The position numbers and the translations under genes are program-made. A DNA stretch of 64,000 nucleotides from Paraspadella gotoi (taxonomy: Eukaryota; Chaetognatha): positions 12,657,081-12,721,080 of the forward strand of contig CM119267.1 of NCBI GenBank assembly GCA_051294375.1, in the 5' to 3' direction. The stretch's first letter is position 1; every line of letters starts with the position of its first letter. The notes under the pieces were generated by a model that did not search any database, was not told where the DNA came from, and saw only the letters and a list, made by a program, of their open reading frames with translations. Shown here piece by piece: positions 56,211 through 64,000 of the stretch.

Positions 56211-57490
56211 TATGCTTTGCTCTTACTCAAGTGGAGATTCCGCTTACGAATCTGGCGAAGAAGAGCAAACTGGAATCGAAAGTGACTTAGAAGAGGTTGA
56301 AGTGGATCCTCCTCAGGATTCTGTTAAAGGAAAAGCAGAAGCTTCACCTAAAGCCTCACCCAAGGTGGAAGACAATATTTCACCAGGCGCTAAAAAGTTG
56401 TCTATAGAATATAAGGGCATGGCTAAGGAGGCTCTCCCCTACAAAGACAAACTTAAACACCTCCTTGAAGTTAAGCATGAGAAGGCATTCTCTAAACATA
56501 ATAGGGATTATGGAAGGACAAACTTAATACAATACCGAGCCAATCTCAAAGATAGAGATGCTCCACCTATTGCCGTCGCCCCATACCGCACAAGACCAGA
56601 GATGCGTGATGTGATTAACAAGCAAGCATTCGAGATGATAGCTGATGGACTTATTAGTCATTCAACCAGCCCATATTCAGCTCCTATTTTGCTTGTCAGA
56701 ATGAAATCTGGTGGATGGAGATTCCTCACCGATTTTAGAAGAGTGAACGAAAGATGCAATAAGGTTGTCTACCCACTACCAAGGATTGAAGATTTCAATT
56801 CAGCGCCTTGACAACCCCAAAATCTTCACTTCTCTGGATCTAACAAAAGGTTTTTGGCAAATCCCAATTCATCCCGACGACCGCAAATTTTTTGCTTTCT
56901 CAACTGAATCGATGCATTTGGAGTACCAAGTTGCCCCAATGGGTGCCAAAAATTCCCCAAGCTGCCTTAGCTCACTCATGCAGCTTGTACTGCGTGGGTT
57001 GCCCCCACAACATATCATCAGCTACATGGATGATATTTTGGTTGCAGACAACAATATGGAGGATCACCTCAAACACCTGGATCAGGTGCTGACTGCCTTG
57101 GAAGGTGCTGGGCTTAAGCTCAACCCGTCAAAGTGCAAATTTGCGCAGGAGACTGTGGTATGTCTTGGACATAAACTCTCTCGAGACGGAATTGCCCCAG
57201 ATCCTGCCAATGTGGAAAAAATCCGTTCATGGAAGCCCCTGAAAAACGTCAAACGCCTTAAAACATTCCTTGGCCTAACGGGTTACTACCGCCATTACGT
57301 TAAGGATTACAGCAAAATTGCTCAACCACTTTCAGATCTCACCCATGATGGTGTTGAATGGTCTTGGAAAGATATACATCAAAAAGCATTTGAAGAACTC
57401 AGACATATTTTGATCTCAGATCAAATCATGTCTTATCCCAATTTTGAAAAACCCTTTATTGTTAAAGTGATGCCTCACTTCTGGCTGTTG
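56152..57490 (+). CDS. Gypsy reverse transcriptase
   Basis: 56,210-56,800 reads an acidic linker, then the start of the enzyme (TSPYSAPILLVRMKSGGWRF, DFRRVNERC). A frame change at about 56,800 leads into 56,765-57,502. There the palm has LDLTKGFWQIPIHPDDRKFF, MGAKNSPSCL and the catalytic box YMDDILVA at about 57,023-57,046. The thumb and connection follow (LGLTGYYRHYVKDYSKIAQPL). This places it in the Ty3/Gypsy superfamily. The breaks are few, so the copy is younger than the one at 33.7-39.9 kb. Confidence 0.85.
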
Positions 57491-57895
57491 GCTACGTTCT
57501 AACCCAGAAGATAAACGGCAAGGAAAAGTCATTTCTTATGGTTCAAAGAAATTGTCAAAGCCTCAACAAAAATGGTCCACCTATGATCGCGAATTTTTTG
57601 CCCTTTTATGCGCAATTCGCGCTAATTCCCATTACTTGAGACATGCGCCATTTATTGCTATAACAGACCATAGGCCCTTACTTTCTTGGAAGAAAGTAGA
57701 TCCCAAGAAGGACGCCACTGGAAGAAGGACCAGATGGGCTATTGAGCTTGATCAATACGAATTCGAGCTTTGACATAAACAAGGCAAAATACACTCTGAC
57801 GCAGATGCGATGAGTAGGAGAGGTGAAGAAGATGAAGACCCTTGCGAAGAAGACGATTATGCCCTAGGTGAATATGACAACGAGTGGGCTCTTTA
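57475..57895 (+). CDS. Gypsy RNase H, then 3' truncation
   Basis: After another frame change (about 57,475), reading gives VGYVLTQKINGKEK-like sequence and, from 57,552, SKPQQKWSTYDREFFALLCAI, FIAITDHRPLLSW and RWAIELDQYEF. These are the RNase H motifs of Ty3/Gypsy elements. A stop at 57,771-57,773 (TGA) replaces the usual Trp/Arg before HKQGKIHSDADAMSRR. An acidic tail runs to 57,895. Integrase is absent: the sequence enters a 100-N gap at 57,995. Confidence 0.8.
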
Positions 57896-58149
57896 GGCAT
57901 TGATGCGATAGATGAATCCAATGCCGTCACCTTAATGCCGAAAGCTCTCGCCTAAAGCAAAAGCAAGAAGCCGATTCTATCATATCTGAAGTTANNNNNN
58001 NNNNNNNNNNNNNNNNNNNNNNNNNNNNNNNNNNNNNNNNNNNNNNNNNNNNNNNNNNNNNNNNNNNNNNNNNNNNNNNNNNNNNNNNNNNNNNGGCACT
58101 GAAGATCTTTCCGGCGAAATACTTAGATGGTAGATGGTAGACTTAGATA

Positions 58150-58383
58150 CGGAGATGGTCAACCAAGTTGCAGACTCGCGGCGCTGGCACAGCCTCGCCG
58201 TTGCCCGGCGTCAAGGGAATCCGCGACGGGCTATCGGCGGATGAGTGCCCTGACTATGGCGCGGCCTCGGCAGCCGGCATGAATATGTGCTCTTACCAGC
58301 GCAAGTACGGTGAAGGGGCGCGGCGAGGCAAACTGCCTACTGCCGAAACAATTTCAGTGAGTTTCAAACTAAAACTAAAGTGA
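58150..58383 (+). CDS. Candidate GC-rich exon, unrecognised
   Basis: An isolated GC-rich segment between gaps. The frame is open from about 58,144 to the TGA at 58,381. TTGCAG (58,165-58,170) could be an acceptor, and CAGTGAGT at about 58,352 contains a good donor (GTGAGT), giving an exon of about 180 bases. The encoded peptide has Cys residues (SADECPDYGAASAAG, MNMCSYQRKYGEG). I recognise no domain. It is not obviously transposon-derived, so it may belong to a host gene whose other exons lie in the gaps. Contamination by foreign DNA is another possibility, given the abrupt GC change. Confidence 0.35.
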   Translation, partial: RRWSTKLQTRGAGTASPLPGVKGIRDGLSADECPDYGAASAAGMNMCSYQRKYGEGARRGKLPTAETISVSFKLKLK

Positions 58384-58533
58384 NNNNNNNNNNNNNNNNN
58401 NNNNNNNNNNNNNNNNNNNNNNNNNNNNNNNNNNNNNNNNNNNNNNNNNNNNNNNNNNNNNNNNNNNNNNNNNNNNNNNNNNNNNNNNNNNNNNNNNNNN
58501 NNNNNNNNNNNNNNNNNNNNNNNNNNNNNNNNN

Positions 58534-58600
58534 CGATCCCGGAGTTGAATACGCTCTGGAGGCTTATGGGAAAGCGAAGAGAAAGAAAAAGAAAAAATAA
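58534..58600 (+). CDS. Candidate terminal exon, Lys-rich C-terminus
   Basis: Straight after a 150-N gap the frame reads DPGVEYALEAYGKAKRKKKKK and stops at TAA, overlapping AATAAA (about 58,596). This looks like the C-terminus of a protein with a basic tail, possibly the same gene as the preceding candidate exon. It is only 21 residues long and is flanked by gaps (58,384-58,533 and 58,626-58,887). Confidence 0.25.
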
Positions 58601-58887
58601 AGTTCGTTTTTTTACAGAAAAAAATNNNNNNNNNNNNNNNNNNNNNNNNNNNNNNNNNNNNNNNNNNNNNNNNNNNNNNNNNNNNNNNNNNNNNNNNNNN
58701 NNNNNNNNNNNNNNNNNNNNNNNNNNNNNNNNNNNNNNNNNNNNNNNNNNNNNNNNNNNNNNNNNNNNNNNNNNNNNNNNNNNNNNNNNNNNNNNNNNNN
58801 NNNNNNNNNNNNNNNNNNNNNNNNNNNNNNNNNNNNNNNNNNNNNNNNNNNNNNNNNNNNNNNNNNNNNNNNNNNNNNNNNNNNNNN

Positions 58888-59810
58888 AACCACGATCATT
58901 TAATAATTTGGATATGTTTTGGTTATTATTTTTTAAACCTTCATCAGCCAGTTTTAATAAATATTTGGATACTAATTTTGAGAGATAGAGAAGCAATTTT
59001 AACCCTTGATATCTTTCTCTCTCTCTCCGAATTATTAAATGATTATTGTAATCGTAAATAAAAACTCTGTTATTTTGTAAATATTATTATTATATTTTTT
59101 ATTAATTTATTAATATTTAAATATTATTTTTTGAAAAATTAAATTATTGTATGCTTAAGCCGAAACTTAATTTTAAATTTAACTCTAATTTACCCTTAAC
59201 CCAAACTTACCTCTACTTACCTTTAACCCTAACTTATTTTTAACCTTAACTTATTTTTCTAATTAACTTACTCTTATTCTTAATCTATTTTTAACCATAA
59301 TTTAATGTGACCTTAATTTTTACCCAAATATATATTGGTTGTACCAAATTTCATATAATAAAAATAAAAAAAATATTAAAAGAAAAATTATGATATCTGA
59401 ATTCCTTTTTTTTCCCAAAACGTTATCCTCTTCCGTTCCATTTCGTTCCTGTTCTTTTTTCCGTTAATTCTTTAAGAAAAACTTTGCTCTTCGTAGGTTC
59501 CAGAGGGCATTGATCTCCAAGAATGCCAATTATCCATTCATTTAATAAATAATGTAATAATGTTTGCTTTGTTCAATTTTTAAAATTTAGGTATACTATG
59601 AAATGGATCATACTTGTTATTATTATTATCATATTATTATTATTTATTATAAATTTAGGTATCCTATGAAATGGATCATACTTGTTATTATTATTATATT
59701 ATATTTATCATACTTGATTATTATTTAAAGATCTGGGCCAATCCAGTTATCCAAATATCCAGTATATTTTTTTTAAAAAATCACTGCTCATAAATGGATT
59801 TAAATTTATC
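58888..59810. repeat. AT-rich repeats without genes
   Basis: 58,893-59,046 has inverted ends (ATCATTTAATAATTTGG and CCGAATTATTAAATGAT), a short palindromic element. It contains, reversed, CTGATGAAGGTTT with AACC and AAAAC downstream, like the motif at 3138-3359. 59,337 carries the recurrent GGTTGTACCAAATTTCAT. 59,585-59,700 contains a ~60-bp tandem duplication (AGGTATMCTATGAAATGGAT). Nothing else is recognised. Confidence 0.5.
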
Positions 59811-59819
59811 ATTTTCCAT

Positions 59820-60160
59820 CACAGGAGATACAGAGCTGGAACCGGATCAGAAGCTCGAGGAGAAATCACCGAAATGGAATCGAGCCTTCTGATACAGAGA
59901 TGGAACCGGATCGGAGGCTCGGAAAGAAATTACCAAAATGGAATCGAGCTCTCTGATTGGCCGAGACTCAAAGGGAAGCGGCCAATGAGCGAAGAGGCTG
60001 TAAAATTTACCAATGTCTCTGATCCACTTGCTCTGTATAAATAGATGTAGAATTTGTAGTTGATCATTCTGTCCAAAATTGACACCGTCTTCGTATCTGT
60101 TTTTATATCAATAAATTCCACTTTGGTTTCACGTTCAAACCCTGTCTATTTACTTAAATG
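59820..60160 (+). mobile_element. LTR-like segment with TATA box and poly(A) signal
   Basis: It starts with a ~66-bp tandem duplication (ATACAGAGMTGGAACCGGAT; about 59,828-59,958). TATAAATA lies at 60,036-60,043 and AATAAA at 60,110-60,115, the layout of an LTR. It ends directly before a tRNA-complementary primer site. The left boundary is not defined and no coding region follows within the window, so it may be a remnant or a TRIM-type element. Confidence 0.5.
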
Positions 60161-60193
60161 TGGTGGCAGCGGTGGGATTCGAACCCACGCCTC
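60161..60193 (+). promoter_or_regulatory. Long tRNA-complementary primer-binding site
   Basis: TGGTGGCAGCGGTGGGATTC and the next 13 bases read, in reverse complement, as the 3' third of a tRNA. That includes the T arm GTGGGTTCGAATCCCAC, the acceptor strand CGCTGCCA and the CCA end. Retroelements usually show 8-18 bases of complementarity; here about 33 are visible. Confidence 0.65.
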
Positions 60194-60742
60194 TATAAAC
60201 TTTAAAATTTAAATATTTTAAATTTATAGGATAATTTTTAAAGTCTGAAATAAAGTGGCGCGATTTTGACTGTATAATCCCAAATTATTTGCCAGACCTT
60301 TTTTAAACCTCTTTCCCAGAACAGTGGGCGTGGCCAAATTCGTCAACTCCTTTGGTCTCCTCAAAAATTTCTGCTACCAGACGTTGAGCCCAAACTTTCA
60401 AACCCTGGTGGCTGATCCCAGTCAAGACTGCAAAAGGGCTTGGTGGCAATCTTTAGCAACAACATACCGTTGACCTTATTTTACCTGCCCTATCATTTAT
60501 TTTCAGTTTGTTCAATATTGTTATTTAATATCATTTCTGCGTTTCCTTTAAATTACTTCGATAATAAATTGTTTTTGCTTTCCAATCTTTAAAAATGCAT
60601 AAAATTTCTCTTTAAAAATTCAAATGATAGTCAGCTGTTACAGTTTTAGATTTTAATTAATAAGCTTTTAATTAGAGACCAGTATCACCGGGTAAAGAAA
60701 AATAGACCCGAAACCCACCTTATCAAAACAAAGGAGATTGTG
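60194..60742. other. Non-genic stretch after the LTR-like segment
   Basis: AT-rich, with a slightly more complex part at 60,300-60,470. I see no gag or pol motif and no host gene. Confidence 0.4.
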
Positions 60743-61075
60743 TGTGTTGCGCCGCAGTGACTTATTACGTTTATTTCCATGTTCGACAAGCACTGCATTT
60801 AATTTTTAGTTGCGCCTCGAGTACTCTCGAGCAACTGTCACTTGTCAGTCCGTTGGTCTGACCCATTTAAAAAAATGTATATAATTTGTTTATATTTGGT
60901 TGCTTTTTTGTTAAGACAAGAAACTCAGGAAATCCTAAAACAAAGGAATAAAAGATGGAATTTTTATGCAGTGCATGTCATATTGTCATAAATACATGGG
61001 CTGTGAAAGTTATTGTAGTTATGTTATGTTACATAATTTCATGTCACGATAAGGCAGTTACTGCGGCGCAACACA
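60743..61075. mobile_element. Small inverted-repeat element (MITE-like)
   Basis: The ends TGTGTTGCGCCGCAGTGAC and GTTACTGCGGCGCAACACA are inverted copies with one mismatch over 19 bases, enclosing 333 bp without coding capacity. I could not find a convincing target duplication. Confidence 0.6.
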
Positions 61076-61800
61076 TTTGATATGCCGTTCTTGTTTTTAT
61101 AATTTATAGGATTTGTTTACTCATAAACAATAATACTAGTAATCAAATAAAGTATGATTTTTCTCCGGTTTGTAACATTTTCTGCGGAGATATCTCCGAG
61201 TCCCTTCACCCTATAGACTTAAATTGTAGCTCATTTTGTAGCCAGCCATCTGGTATCAATTTTTATATAATTTAAATGTTACATTTTTATAACCTCATTT
61301 TTATTTTTTATTAAATTTAAAATGCTTTTTAAACATCTGAAATAAATCGAGGGGGGGGGTGGGGGGAAACGAATTGAGGTGTCAAATTTGGCCTCTTAAT
61401 AATCAGTAAATTAATAAGGAAGACTCATTACAATGTTATATTACGCATAGGAAATGCCAAACCGAGACATTCTAATCCGACTATCAGTAATTTATATAAA
61501 TTTTACAGTTGCATAGATATACTTGGTCAAGGTCAGTCTTCTTGTCGCAGTCGTAGATGTTGCCGCTACAATATATATTAGTATTATTAAATTATAATTA
61601 AATGAATGAGTTTGCTTAAATCCTTCTCCAAGTATTAATTCGGTTTATATATTAAAAGTTTTTTACCGCTGACAGTGGAGAGCTATGGTAGTCGTTATCC
61701 AATTGTAGTAAACTATAATTAAATTATAAGACGGTGTCAGAATTTGAGTCCATCTGTCTCAAATTGAGACAGTTGGATTCAATACAAAATGGTCAAAGTT
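61076..61800. other. AT-rich non-genic stretch
   Basis: A G-homopolymer region lies at about 61,350-61,368. Otherwise I see nothing recognisable. Confidence 0.4.
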
Positions 61801-62053
61801 ATGGCAACAGCTGGGTTGCCTGTGATGCCCATTGGGATGGGGCATCCACTGTTGGCTTTGGGGGCTTCCGACCCTCAGTGACGCCTCCAGTCACTGGCGC
61901 GGTTACCCTAGGACGGTCGTCCGCTTTGCAACGCCAGAGGGAAGTCGTTAGGACTGTGGATGGAACACTACGCCTGGGATGGTGTGTTCCCCTCTGAGCC
62001 AATGGATTTGGCTGACGGATGGTGGACGTGAGCGGTGTGAATATACCGCCACA
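61801..62053 (+). repeat. 250-bp direct repeat, copy 1
   Basis: This GC-rich segment begins CAACAGCTGGGTTGCCTGTG and ends GTGTGAATATACCGCCACA. The end can form a small hairpin in the second copy (GGCGGT/ACCGCC). It repeats at 62,294-62,545 with a few indels. The open frame across it (61,734-61,997) shows no known domain and is not kept in the second copy, so I treat it as non-coding. Confidence 0.7.
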
Positions 62054-62154
62054 GGAATCCCCGGGCCAAGAATCTAACTAGGTTCCTCAAGCCTGAGAGG
62101 TGTCCTGACAAGACTGTTTACCATAGTGGGAGAGAGAGAGAGAGCGACGAGTTG

Positions 62155-62251
62155 TGGGGCATAGGCGTTTGTCGTAGCGTACCCCAGGGGCATAGGCGTT
62201 TGTCGTAGCGTACCCGAAGTCGGCAGGGCATAGGCGTTTGTCGTAGCGTAC
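62155..62251 (+). repeat. Three-copy tandem repeat, 26-bp core
   Basis: Three identical copies of GCATAGGCGTTTGTCGTAGC plus GTACCC, separated by 5-12 bases. They lie between the two 250-bp direct repeats. Confidence 0.8.
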
Positions 62252-62293
62252 CCTGGAAGAAGGTTGCGTGTTCGATAGTAGGGCTCACCACTT

Positions 62294-62545
62294 ATGCAAC
62301 AGCTGGGTTGCCTGTGATGCCCATTGGGATGGGGCATCTCACTGTTGGCTTTGGGGGCTTCCGACCCTCAGTGACGCCTCCAGTCACTGGCGCGGTTACC
62401 CTAGGACGGTCTCGCTTTGCCAACGCAGAGGGAAGTCGTTAGGACTGTGGATGGAACACTACGCCTGGGATGGTGTGTTCCCCTCTGAGCCAATGGATTT
62501 GGCTGACGGATGGTGGACGTGAGGCGGTGTGAATATACCGCCACA
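62294..62545 (+). repeat. 250-bp direct repeat, copy 2
   Basis: Second copy of 61,801-62,053. The differences are indels and a few substitutions. The pair and the spacer with tandem repeats may be LTR-like or part of a larger satellite. I cannot decide. Confidence 0.7.
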
Positions 62546-64000
62546 AAGTATTTATATCCTACAATCGGATCATCGACACGGGCTCGTTTCCGATGACATG
62601 GCATGGTCCGTTTCGAAAATGATTAATCCAATCAGTCCTCGCGGATTTCATTCGTTTTCTATTTGGCCCGGAACGAGGATTCGGTTTTACCCGTCGATTC
62701 CGTCGGACTAATGATTAGTACTACGTAGTTCAAATCTTATGTAGCCCACTTTTTCGCTCGTTAAGCAACGAAAAGTTGATCCCCCGGAACGCGGCTTTTT
62801 TGGTTCGTTTTTTGGCGATTACTTTTGAACGCGTGGACCGATTTTAATGAAATTTTAAACTAAGAAACTTGAGGGAATTTGCTATCGATCGATACCAAAT
62901 TTATTGAAAACGAGTCACGGGAAATAAAAGATAGTGTCTTGCTCATTTTCAGAATCGCCAGGAGCTCAGCTTCTTGAATCCATTTTGGGCTATTTTGAAG
63001 TTGATTTGAATGACTCTTTTTCTTAACCGATTAACGGTTAACTGTTAATCACCGATAAAAAATAATTTTAACTGATCGATTTGGTAATTTGGTAAAATTA
63101 ACCGGTTAATTTTAAAATTTATTAATTGAAATTTTTATTTGTTTTAAGTGTTATGGTTTTCCTTTGCAAGGCTTTTAACTATTTCTCAAAACTTTTTTCC
63201 CTAATTTCCCTATTAGATTATATATGTAAGTATTAAAAGTGAAAAATAATTTTTAATTTCACTATGAATTTATTTTAATTTTAAAAAAACATGTTTCGGC
63301 GAGGTTGTTAGCCTTCTTCAGTGCAAATTTGGTTTGTGAAATTTCCCAATATATGATAATGAGAGAGAGAGAAATAGAGCTCTTTGTAGTGGTACATAAT
63401 AACATGTATTGAAGAGACAGTAATAATGCATAACAGAGAGAGACGTTAATGATAAAAGGTTGTGAGAAGAGACTGACGAGAGAGAGAGAGCCAATGACCA
63501 AGTAAAGAGAGAGAGAAAGAGAGAGAGTGAGAGAGAGAGTGAGACTGGTCAGTAACCGGCTTCTCTCGCGACCCTACAACATAGTGACCAACTAGGGTCA
63601 ACCCCGTGGTGGCGAAACCTTCGTCGCCATATCTTTCTTCTTATTATAATTTTACCATATTAAAAAAAAATAAACTATCAACTTAATATTTTCACCTTCA
63701 CTAACCCTAAACTACTCAACCATAACCTTAAGTACTACCAACTCAACCCTAACCCTAAACCACCTCAACCCGAACCCTAATCTGAGTTTAATTTAGGCAA
63801 AATCGCCATAACTAGAACGCTAGATGTAGTTCACAGCTAAATCGCCAAATGGCGAGGATGTCACGGCGATTTGGCAATTTAAGCACTTGGCCACGAAAAC
63901 ACTTTTGTGTATAAGTGATTGGAACTTGTTCTTAATGAATTCCCTAACCTCCCGACGTCATTTTGTTTTTCATAATGTATCCAACAGCCATTGTCGGCAT
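62546..64000. other. Non-genic end region with repeat fragments
   Basis: 63,015-63,110 resembles the subterminal part of the hAT-like element (AACGGTTAACTGTTAA, ATAATTTTAACTG). 63,285-63,330, reversed, reads CTGAAGAAGGC, then GCCGAAACATGT, another hammerhead-like motif. 63,412-63,430 resembles the end of the SINE-like repeat (GAAGAGACAGTAAT). (GA)n runs lie at 63,361-63,545. 63,690-63,775 has degenerate AACCCTAACCCTAA words. No gene is seen. Confidence 0.45.

Noticed and set aside
60161-60193. tRNA gene on the minus strand
   Set aside because: Only the T arm and acceptor strand are present, with an encoded CCA and no D arm or anticodon arm; the position after an LTR-like segment fits a primer site.
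63690-63775. Telomeric repeat array
   Set aside because: ACCCTAACCCTAA words are few and degenerate, so this is not a telomere or a clear interstitial array.

Overview
This window is eukaryotic, most likely from an invertebrate animal. It holds no bacterial-style operons. It is AT-rich, full of (GA)n, (GTC)n and (GTCC)n microsatellites, and made almost entirely of transposable elements. These include a BEL/Pao LTR retrotransposon, two Ty3/Gypsy copies, hAT-like and TA-flanked inverted-repeat elements, and tRNA-derived short repeats. BEL/Pao elements are known only from animals. I could not identify the species. I found no intact host gene, only a few candidate exons.

Left part (1-26,869). 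A nonautonomous hAT-like element (449-1970, perfect 8-bp target duplication) splits an older repeat whose uninterrupted copy lies at 23,963-24,120. A palindromic insert with a hammerhead-like motif follows. Next is a 3.7-kb repeat present twice (4798-8540 and 8566-12,290) across an N gap, which looks like an unmerged contig overlap. A reversed, decayed BEL gag fragment lies at 12,300-14,335. Two related inverted-repeat elements follow (15,322-16,207 and 18,776-20,687), the second carrying a SINE-like insertion. Then come mosaic repeats, gaps and a further BEL gag fragment (24,837-26,101).

Central part (26,870-51,253). A BEL/Pao element runs from a 5' LTR (26,870-27,352) to a 3' LTR (50,753-51,253). 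Its gag is split by a complete but decayed Gypsy element in reverse orientation (28,631-41,234), which has its own LTRs, polypurine tract, primer site and 4-bp target duplication. The remaining BEL sequence encodes gag with zinc knuckles and a pol reading protease, reverse transcriptase, RNase H and integrase. Downstream of pol, where an env would lie, are two long non-env-like reading frames. They look like two exons of one accessory protein and are the most unusual feature here.

Right part (51,254-64,000). A second, less decayed Gypsy copy is cut off at its 5' side by the BEL LTR and at its 3' side by a gap. Both Gypsy copies carry an extra reading frame upstream of gag; in the reversed copy it starts with a Cys/His cluster. 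The end of the window has GC-rich candidate exons between gaps, an LTR-like segment with an unusually long tRNA-complementary primer site, a small inverted-repeat element and a 250-bp direct repeat.

Sequence quality is uneven. The BEL pol and accessory frames are nearly clean, whereas 8.6-14 kb, 24.8-29 kb and 40.8-41.4 kb are full of single-base indels that look like unpolished long reads. Many frame breaks there should be treated as possible sequencing errors.
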